A DNA stretch of 64,000 bases, taken from Acidovorax sp. A1169 (GTDB lineage Bacteria > Pseudomonadota > Gammaproteobacteria > Burkholderiales > Burkholderiaceae_C). Shown one piece after another: positions 57,190 to 64,000 of this stretch. The number at the start of each line of letters is the position of its first letter. The first letter of the stretch is position 1. The notes under the pieces were generated by a model, which was not told the origin of the DNA, did no database searches, and saw only the letters and a program-made list of their open reading frames with translations. The translations under genes were made by a program, and so were the position numbers. Location: assembly GCF_030704685.1 (NCBI RefSeq), contig NZ_JAUZDX010000001.1, positions 372,001 through 436,000 on the forward strand, given 5' to 3'.

Positions 57190-58404
57190 ATGAAGACGAC
57201 GTTGAACCACCGCATTCCCTCCCTGGCCCGGCCGCTGATCGCGGTTGCGGCGCTGGCCTGGGGCCTGTCCGCTGCCCAGGCGCAGGACATCCGCTTCGGC
57301 TTCAATGCCGACCAGTCGGGCACCGGCGCTGCCGAGCTGGGCGTGGCCGCGCGCCACGGCTTCGACCTGGCCATCGAGGACATCAACAAGGCTGGCGGCC
57401 TGCTGGGCAAGAAGGTCGTCGGTATCGTGCGCGACGACACGGGCCAGCCGCCCAAGTCCATCCAGAACATGACCGAGCTGATCGACAGCGAGAAGGTGGC
57501 CGCCGTGGTCGGGCCCACCAACTCGGGCAACGCGCTCGCCTGGTTGCACATACCGCAGCAAAAGAAGATCCCCGTGATCGTGCCCGTGGCCACCGCCACC
57601 GACATCACCAAGCGCTATGCGGGCGAGGCGCAGAACTACATCTACCGCGTTTCCATGGTGGACCGCGAGCAGGTGGCGCTGCTGATCGCCTACGCCGTCA
57701 AGGCCACCAAGAACCAGAAGATCGCCTTCATCGCCGATTCCACGGGCTTTGGCCAGCAGGGGGTGAAGGACCTGACCGAGGTGCTGGCCCTGCACGGCAA
57801 CAAGGCCGTGGCGGTGGAGAAGTTCGGCCCCAAGGACACGGACATGACCTCGCAGCTGGCCAAGATCCGCGACGCCGGGGCCGACACGCTCATCGTCTAC
57901 GGTCTGGCCGACGCCAATGCCCAACTGCTGCGCAGCATGGAGAAGATCAACTACATGCCCACCACGCTCGGCACCTGGGGCAACATGAGCACGCCGCTGC
58001 TCAACACGGCCGGCAAGAAGCTGGCCGAGCACATCATCTTCGCCACTTCCACGGCCGAGGACAGCAACCCGCGCGCCGTGGCGCTGGCCGCCCGCGTGCG
58101 CGAGCGCTACCCGCAACTGCCCACCTTCGTGGCGGCCGCGCAGTCCTACGACTCGGTGATGCTGCTGGCCGCCGCTGTGAAGAAGGCCGGCAGCACCGAT
58201 GGCGAGAAGCTCGCCGCCACGCTGGAGAACGGCGTGCCCGACACCCAGGGCGTCGTGAAGCTCTACCAGAAGCCCTTTGCCAAGGGCGACCACGAGGCGC
58301 TCTCGGTGGCCGACTTCCACCTGGCCCGGTGGCGCGATGGCAAGGTGTCGGCCTATGAAGACGCCATCACCAAGGCGCTGACGCCGGCAGACTACAAGAA
58401 GTAA
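57190..58404 (+). CDS. ABC transporter substrate-binding protein (branched-chain amino acid type)
   Basis: A 404-aa periplasmic binding protein with a signal peptide (SLARPLIAVAALAWGLSAAQA) and the LivJ/K-like type I fold: FGFNADQSGTGAAELGVAARHGF, AIEDINKAGGLLGKKVVGIV, VAAVVGPTNSGNALAWLHIP and KIAFIADSTGFGQQG. Family members take leucine-type amino acids, amides, aromatic acids or other carboxylates, so the ligand is open. The position behind mvaA suggests a mevalonate-related or short-chain carboxylate ligand; that is inference. AGGAG-like ACAGGAGAC precedes the ATG. Confidence 0.88.
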   Translation: MKTTLNHRIPSLARPLIAVAALAWGLSAAQAQDIRFGFNADQSGTGAAELGVAARHGFDLAIEDINKAGGLLGKKVVGIVRDDTGQPPKSIQNMTELIDSEKVAAVVGPTNSGNALAWLHIPQQKKIPVIVPVATATDITKRYAGEAQNYIYRVSMVDREQVALLIAYAVKATKNQKIAFIADSTGFGQQGVKDLTEVLALHGNKAVAVEKFGPKDTDMTSQLAKIRDAGADTLIVYGLADANAQLLRSMEKINYMPTTLGTWGNMSTPLLNTAGKKLAEHIIFATSTAEDSNPRAVALAARVRERYPQLPTFVAAAQSYDSVMLLAAAVKKAGSTDGEKLAATLENGVPDTQGVVKLYQKPFAKGDHEALSVADFHLARWRDGKVSAYEDAITKALTPADYKK

Positions 58405-58446
58405 ATCTGCCCCAGCATCGCGGGCCCCGGAGACAGCACCATCACC

Positions 58447-59364
58447 ATGACCAACGTACTGCAAGCCTTGCTGAGCGGCCTGGCCCTCGGCGGAATCTAT
58501 GCGCTCGTCGCCTTGGGTTTCAGCATCACCCACACGACGACCAAGACGCTCAACTTCGGCCAGGGCGAGTTCCTGGTCGCGGGCTCCTTCATCGCGGTGG
58601 CCACCTTGCTGCTGCTCTCGGGCAAGGGGCACACCGGGGTGCTGGCTGCAGCGGATGTGACCTTTGCCCGCTATGGCCTGGCGCTGCTGGTCTCGCTGGT
58701 GGTGCTGGGCCTGCTCGGCGTGGTGCTGTACTTCACGGCGGTGCGGCCCTTCGTGGGCGCCACCGGCATGGCCTGGGTCATGAGCACCATCGGCTTCGGC
58801 ATCATCGTGCAGAACACGGCGCTGGCCATCTGGGGGCCTGGCTCCATGGCCATGCCCTCGCCGCTGGGCGACGAGGTCATCCGCATCGCCGGGGCTGGTA
58901 TCCGCGCGCAGGAGATCCTGGTGCTGGGCGTCACGGCGGTGGTCATGCTGGTGCTGGACTACGTGCTGCGGCGCACCAAGGTCGGCAAGGCCGTGCGCGC
59001 CGTGGCGGTGAACAAGCAGGCCGCGGCCCTCATGGGCATCAACGTGGGCGCCATCGTGGTGCTGGCCTTCGTCATCTCGTCGAGCCTGGCGGGGCTGGCC
59101 GGCCTGCTGATCGCACCCATCACCACGGCCTCGGTCTTCATGGGCCTGGCGATCGCGCTCAAGGCCTTCTCGTCGGCCATCGTGGGTGGCCTGACCAACC
59201 CGCGCGGCTGCATTGCGGGGGGCTTCATGCTCGGCTGCATCGAGGCGCTGGTGGGCCTGTGGCGCGCGGAGATGCGCGAGATCACGGTCTTTGCGCTCAT
59301 CATCCTGGTGCTGGTGGTCAAGCCCGAAGGGCTGTTCGGCCAGAAGCCGTTCGAGAAGGTGTGA
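58447..59364 (+). CDS. ABC transporter permease (LivH type)
   Basis: A 305-aa membrane protein with about eight hydrophobic segments. It has the LivH-like motif GLALGGIYALVALGFSITHT at about 11-30, then NFGQGEFLVAGSFIAVAT and, near the end, KAFSSAIVGGLTNPRGCIAGG with the EAA-like loop that meets the ATPases. ATG 58447 follows the binding protein gene by 42 bp, and the next gene starts 7 bp after its stop. Ligand as for the binding protein. Confidence 0.9.
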   Translation: MTNVLQALLSGLALGGIYALVALGFSITHTTTKTLNFGQGEFLVAGSFIAVATLLLLSGKGHTGVLAAADVTFARYGLALLVSLVVLGLLGVVLYFTAVRPFVGATGMAWVMSTIGFGIIVQNTALAIWGPGSMAMPSPLGDEVIRIAGAGIRAQEILVLGVTAVVMLVLDYVLRRTKVGKAVRAVAVNKQAAALMGINVGAIVVLAFVISSSLAGLAGLLIAPITTASVFMGLAIALKAFSSAIVGGLTNPRGCIAGGFMLGCIEALVGLWRAEMREITVFALIILVLVVKPEGLFGQKPFEKV

Positions 59365-59371
59365 CGCCGCC

Positions 59372-61183
59372 ATGCGCATTTCCACCCACACCCTGGCGTT
59401 CATTGCGGTCGCCGCCGTTGCCGTGCTGGCGCCGCTGGCGATCAGCAACGACTTCTATCTCAAGATTATCTTCACAGCCGGCATGTACTACCTGGCCGCC
59501 GCCGGCCTGAACGTGCTGGTCGGCTGGAGCGGGCAGAAGTCGCTGGGCCACGCCGGCCTGTTCGCTGCCGGGGCCTACACAGCCGCCTTGCTCACGACGC
59601 AGGCGGGCTGGAACCCCTGGCTGGCGCTGGTGGCTGCGGCCGTGGTGGCGGGGCTCTTCGGCGTGCTGATCGCTTTGCCCTCGCTGCGCGTCAAGGGGCC
59701 GTCGCTGGCCATGGTGACCATCGGCTTCGGCATCGTGGTCGAGAAGATCGTGACCGAATGGCAGGTGCCCTTCGGCGGCCAGCAGGGCATCTACGGCATC
59801 GTGCCGCCGTCCATCGGCGGGCGCATGCTGGACATGCGCGGCTGGGCCTGGCTGGTGCTGGCCTTCGCCCTGGCCACGCACCTCATGCTGCGCACCCTGC
59901 TGGGCGGCAAGTACGGCCGGGCCTTCCAGGCCGTGCAGGCCGCTGAGGTAGCTGCCGAGAGCGTGGGCATCAACGTCTACCGCATGAAGGTGCTGGCCTT
60001 CGTCATCAGCGCTGTCACCTGCGGTGTGGCCGGGGCCCTGGTGGCGCAGCAGAACCAGTACATCAACTCCGATTTCATCAGCTTCAACCTGTCGATCTTC
60101 CTGCTGCTGATCGTACTGTTCGGCGGGCCCTCCGTCATGGGGCCGGCGGTGGGCGCCGTGGCGCTCACGCTGCTCGACGCCTTCCTGGCGCGCTGGCCGG
60201 GGCTGCAGCACTTCACCTATGGGGCGCTGCTGCTGTTCGCTCTGTATGCCATGCCGCAGGGCCTGGCCGGTGCGCTGCAGCGGCTGGGGCGGCGCCTGTG
60301 GCCTCGGCTGCACCGGGCGCCGCCATTGCCAATGGTGCAGGGCGAGTGGTTGCCGCGCCAGGCGGCCGGGGCCCCTGCCGAGGGCGTGGTGCTGAGGGCC
60401 AGTGGGCTCTACAAGGCCTATGGCGGCGTGGTGCCGACCAACGGCGTCAGCCTGTCGCTGCGCGCGGGGCATGTGCATGCCCTGATCGGCCCCAACGGCG
60501 CGGGCAAGACCACGCTGCTCAACATCCTGTCGGGCATCGTGGCGCCAGACCGGGGCAGCATCGAATTCGCCGGGCAGAGCATCGCCCGCGTGCGCGCCAG
60601 CCAGATCTGTCGGCTGGGCATAGGGCGCACCTTCCAGAACCTCAAGCTGTTCACGCACATGAGCGTGCTCGATAACGTGCTCGTCGGTCTGCACCCGCAC
60701 CTGCGCGTGGGTTTTGCGGCCAGCCTGTTTGGCCTGCCATCGGCACGGCGCGAGGAGCGCCAGGCACGTGAGGAGGCCGTGCGCCTCTTGCAGTTCGTGG
60801 GCATGCTCGACCGTGCCCACGACGAGGCCGGCAGCCTGCCCTATGGCCTGCAGCGGCGGCTGGAGCTGGCCCGTGCGCTGGCCACGCAGCCGCGCCTGCT
60901 GCTGCTCGACGAGCCGGCCGCCGGCCTGAACCCCCAGGAGACACAGGAGCTGACGGAGCTGATCCGGCGCATCGGCGCCAAGGGCATCACCGTGCTGCTG
61001 ATCGAGCACCACATGGACCTGGTGATGGCCGTGTCCGACCATGTGGTGGTGCTCGACTACGGCGCCAAGATCGCCGAAGGCGCGCCCGCTGCCATGCAGG
61101 TGGACCCCCGCGTGATTGCCGCCTACCTGGGTGTGGATGACGAGGGCGAGAGCCCCGCCACACCAGCCCATGCCCTTGCCTGA
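59372..61183 (+). CDS. Fused ABC permease-ATPase (LivM-LivG type)
   Basis: A 603-aa fusion of the second permease and the first ATPase of the transporter. The LivM-like membrane half (about 1-325) has AAAGLNVLVGWSGQKSLGHAG and VMGPAVGAVALTLLDAF. The ATPase half starts near 345 with Walker A GPNGAGKTTLLN, GRTFQNLKLFTHMSVLDNVL, a divergent signature SLPYGLQRRLELARAL and Walker B LLLLDEPAAGLN, and ends LIEHHMDLVMAVSDHVVVLDYG. Such fusions occur in Comamonadaceae transporters and are not errors, as the frame is continuous. livF-type ATPase follows after 7 bp. Confidence 0.92.
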   Translation: MRISTHTLAFIAVAAVAVLAPLAISNDFYLKIIFTAGMYYLAAAGLNVLVGWSGQKSLGHAGLFAAGAYTAALLTTQAGWNPWLALVAAAVVAGLFGVLIALPSLRVKGPSLAMVTIGFGIVVEKIVTEWQVPFGGQQGIYGIVPPSIGGRMLDMRGWAWLVLAFALATHLMLRTLLGGKYGRAFQAVQAAEVAAESVGINVYRMKVLAFVISAVTCGVAGALVAQQNQYINSDFISFNLSIFLLLIVLFGGPSVMGPAVGAVALTLLDAFLARWPGLQHFTYGALLLFALYAMPQGLAGALQRLGRRLWPRLHRAPPLPMVQGEWLPRQAAGAPAEGVVLRASGLYKAYGGVVPTNGVSLSLRAGHVHALIGPNGAGKTTLLNILSGIVAPDRGSIEFAGQSIARVRASQICRLGIGRTFQNLKLFTHMSVLDNVLVGLHPHLRVGFAASLFGLPSARREERQAREEAVRLLQFVGMLDRAHDEAGSLPYGLQRRLELARALATQPRLLLLDEPAAGLNPQETQELTELIRRIGAKGITVLLIEHHMDLVMAVSDHVVVLDYGAKIAEGAPAAMQVDPRVIAAYLGVDDEGESPATPAHALA

Positions 61184-61190
61184 GGCGACC

Positions 61191-61901
<711 letters not shown>

Positions 61902-62026
61902 TCGCGCTCCTTCGCGCCCGGTGGCCGCAGTCCTACAGGCCTATGCGCCTTCGAAGAGGTGGGAAAACCCGCAGTCGAAAATACGATGGAGCCAGCACAC
62001 ACAGACCTTGTGGTCGAAAGGCTCTT

Positions 62027-62338
62027 ATGAAAAGTTGGTACAAATTGTCGCTGGGCAACGATGCCCAGGCCTTCGAGCCCACCCAGCGCATCCAGCAGAT
62101 GTTCATGTCGCAGTTCCTGATCTCGCCGGCAGGCTCCAAGCGGGCGCTGTTCTCGTGCTACGACAAGCAGGCCGACAGGCTGTGGCTGTTCTTCTCGCCC
62201 GCAGCGCAGGACATTGCCTTGCGCGTGTACGCTGAGCCTTGCGATCCCCCAACGGCCCTCGATTGCATCGGCCTGCTGGCTGGCGAAGGCGATGCCCTGG
62301 CCGACCAGGTGCACCTGGAAGCCGAAGCCACGGCCTGA
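62027..62338 (+). CDS. Conserved hypothetical protein
   Basis: A 103-aa soluble protein: MKSWYKLSLGNDAQAFEPTQ, then a beta-strand-like middle (RALFSCYDKQADRLWLFFSP, IALRVYAEPCDPPTALDCIG) and an acidic C-terminus. I do not recognise the family. No signal peptide or membrane segment. The frame extends 28 codons upstream, but ATG 62027 gives a natural start. It converges with the CHASE2 kinase gene. The reading frame has the same codon habits as its neighbours, so it is likely expressed. Confidence 0.68.
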   Translation: MKSWYKLSLGNDAQAFEPTQRIQQMFMSQFLISPAGSKRALFSCYDKQADRLWLFFSPAAQDIALRVYAEPCDPPTALDCIGLLAGEGDALADQVHLEAEATA

Positions 62339-62352
62339 CGGGCAGGCCCAGG

Positions 62353-64000
62353 CTACTCTGCCGGTGCCTCGCTCTGCGGCAGAACCAGCCTGAACTCCGC
62401 GCCCTTTCCTTCGTCGCTCTCGACTTCGATGCTGCCTCCATGGCGCTGCACCACGGTGCGCACCAGGGCCAGGCCCAGGCCCACGCCGGCAATGCCGGGG
62501 TGGCTGCGGTCATGCAGCCGCTGGAACGGGGCGAACAGCTTGTCCTGCAGAGCCGGCGCAATGCCGGGGCCTTCGTCGCGCACGGCAATGGCCCAGTGCC
62601 CCGGCCGTGCCACCAGGGTGCAGCGCACGGTGCTGCCGCGTGGGCTGTACTTGATGGCGTTGTTGACCACATTGGCCAGCGCCCGGCACAGCAGCGAGCG
62701 GTCGCCCATGCACGGGGCGGTTTCCGGCGCATCGGCCACCAGCACCTGCACGTCGGCATCGCGCGCCAGCACCCAGGCCTCGTCCACGGTCTGGTGCAGC
62801 ACGTCCGCCAGGTCCAGGGGTTCCCGCCGCATCGCCTGTGACTCGGCGCTGGCCAGCTGGATGAAATTCTCGGCCATGCCCAGCGAGCTTTTCGCGTAGC
62901 GCGAGATGAGGTGCATGAGTTCCGCGTCCGACATGCGGCCCGGGTAGGCCTGGTGCATCTCCAGCAGGGTGAGGATGGAGGCATTGGGGGCGCGGATGTC
63001 GTGCGAGATGAAGTGCATGGCCTCGTCGCGCTGCTGCAGCGCGCTGCGCATCTCCGTCAGGTCCACCAGCGTCACCAGCCAGCCGGCCTGCGCCAGGTCG
63101 GTGAACTGCCGGCTCTGCACCAGCACGCTGCGGCCCTTGGCATCGCGGCCCTCCCGGCGGGCCGGCAGGTTGCGGCTGGCCAGCCGCTCTGGCGTCACCA
63201 GCGGCTGCTCGGTGGCGATGTCGATCAGGTCACCGAGCACGTCGGTGATCTGGCGGCCCTGCAGGGGCCAGACCATGGGGTCGCCCTCGACCTCGGCCAT
63301 GCCCAGCACATGGCGCCGTGCGGCCGTGTTGGCCAGCAGGATGCGGCCTTCGGTGTCGCAGACCATGGTGGGAGAAGGCAGTTGCTGCAGGCTCTCGCTC
63401 ACGAAATGGTGCATGTCGCGCAGTTGGCGCGAGGCGTATTCCACCGCGTTGATGCGCCGCTCCAGGAAGTCGCCGCTGCTGGCCGCCGGGCCGCGCAGCG
63501 GAATCACCAGGCCCTGGCGCTGCAGGGTCTCCATCTGCAGCCTGAGGAACTGGGCGGCTGCGCTCAGGCGCCGCCAGCTCCACAGCGGATAGGCCAGCAC
63601 CAGCCCGATGAGGGCGGCGGCGGGCGCGAACTGCATGCCGCTCCAGACCGGCAGCACCACGGCCATGGCCAGGGTCAGCGCGCCCAAGGCAATGCTGGTG
63701 AGCAGGGCGGCGAAGGGCCCGAGCAGCAGCAGCGCCACCAGCGCCAGCACCACCGGCAGCAGGTTGAAGGCCATGTTCAGCGCGGGCGGCGCGCTGTGGA
63801 TCTGCACCCCCGCCAGGTCGGCGTCGAGCACCTGGGCGATCACTTCCACGCCCGGCATCAGGCGCGACTCCTGGCCCACGGGGGTGGCGAACATGTCGCC
63901 CAGCCCGGCGGCGATGGAGCCCACGAGCACGTACTTGCCGCGGAAGGCATCGGCCGGCACCTCACCGCGCAGCACGTCGATGTAGGAGTAGGTGATGAAG
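62353..64000 (-). CDS. CHASE2-domain sensor histidine kinase, N-terminally cut by the window edge
   Basis: The frame runs open to the last base; the upstream part lies outside. The visible 549 residues begin with the end of a CHASE2 sensor (TYSYIDVLRGEVPADAFRGKYVLVGS, GMFATPVGQE-like), then three hydrophobic segments at about 80-145, a PAS-like domain (TMVCDTEGRILLANTAARRHVLG) and a histidine kinase with H in HFISHDIRAPNASIL and ATPase motifs VVNNAIKYSPRG, DEGPGIAP and GVGLGLALV. CHASE2 detects unknown extracytoplasmic signals. The partner regulator, if linked, is beyond the edge. Confidence 0.9.
   Translation of the reverse strand, partial: FITYSYIDVLRGEVPADAFRGKYVLVGSIAAGLGDMFATPVGQESRLMPGVEVIAQVLDADLAGVQIHSAPPALNMAFNLLPVVLALVALLLLGPFAALLTSIALGALTLAMAVVLPVWSGMQFAPAAALIGLVLAYPLWSWRRLSAAAQFLRLQMETLQRQGLVIPLRGPAASSGDFLERRINAVEYASRQLRDMHHFVSESLQQLPSPTMVCDTEGRILLANTAARRHVLGMAEVEGDPMVWPLQGRQITDVLGDLIDIATEQPLVTPERLASRNLPARREGRDAKGRSVLVQSRQFTDLAQAGWLVTLVDLTEMRSALQQRDEAMHFISHDIRAPNASILTLLEMHQAYPGRMSDAELMHLISRYAKSSLGMAENFIQLASAESQAMRREPLDLADVLHQTVDEAWVLARDADVQVLVADAPETAPCMGDRSLLCRALANVVNNAIKYSPRGSTVRCTLVARPGHWAIAVRDEGPGIAPALQDKLFAPFQRLHDRSHPGIAGVGLGLALVRTVVQRHGGSIEVESDEGKGAEFRLVLPQSEAPAE

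Overview
This is a GC-rich, gene-dense chromosomal window from a betaproteobacterium. Gene content (DUF3460, the mrp/apbC and metG types, the DUF3305/DUF3306 formate cluster, class II HMG-CoA reductase, MipA/OmpV) and the compact operons with stop/start overlaps point to the Comamonadaceae, most like Acidovorax or a close relative. That assignment is by recognition, not by a database search. I see no prophage, CRISPR array, rRNA operon or insertion-sequence transposase. The only repeat-like element is a 269-bp MITE-like sequence at 18094-18362.

Layout. 1-5918 is a minus-strand run: DUF3460 protein, scpA, then nadB-queE-queD-bioA-bioD-bioF with overlaps or very short gaps, joining NAD, queuosine and biotin synthesis. 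5961-9762 holds a BamE-like lipoprotein, a SulP transporter, a YitT-type membrane protein and a MipA/OmpV porin-like protein. 9983-12738 is a two-component system with a DUF2306 membrane protein. 12742-19488 holds metG, a strictosidine-synthase-like secreted protein, a patatin phospholipase, a membrane-anchored Mrr-like protein, the MITE-like element and the Fe-S carrier apbC/mrp.

19609-38363 is a formate island: LysR regulator, OFA-family anion transporter, an unusual chemoreceptor, a YdeP-type molybdoenzyme, a small winged-helix-like protein, fdhD, DUF3305, DUF3306, a polyferredoxin, a TorD-like chaperone, a small Tat protein, formate dehydrogenase alpha, beta and gamma subunits with two small envelope proteins, and a second fdhD. 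Together these would sense and import formate or oxalate, assemble and export a periplasmic Mo/W formate dehydrogenase, and pass electrons to quinone.

38400-53532 is mostly housekeeping and single genes: a membrane legumain-like peptidase, a large FtsX-type ABC permease, a truncated globin, RidA, Smr, RadC, fkpB-ispH, a CBS-domain protein, a threonine dehydratase-like enzyme, serS, DUF1993, tRNA-Ser(CGA) with clear promoter and terminator, and a cation diffusion facilitator. 54260-61901 is a candidate mevalonate-use locus: a MocR regulator diverges from degradative NAD-type HMG-CoA reductase (mvaA), followed by a complete branched-chain-type ABC transporter, with operator-like half-sites between the divergent genes. 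The window ends in a CHASE2 sensor kinase cut by the edge.
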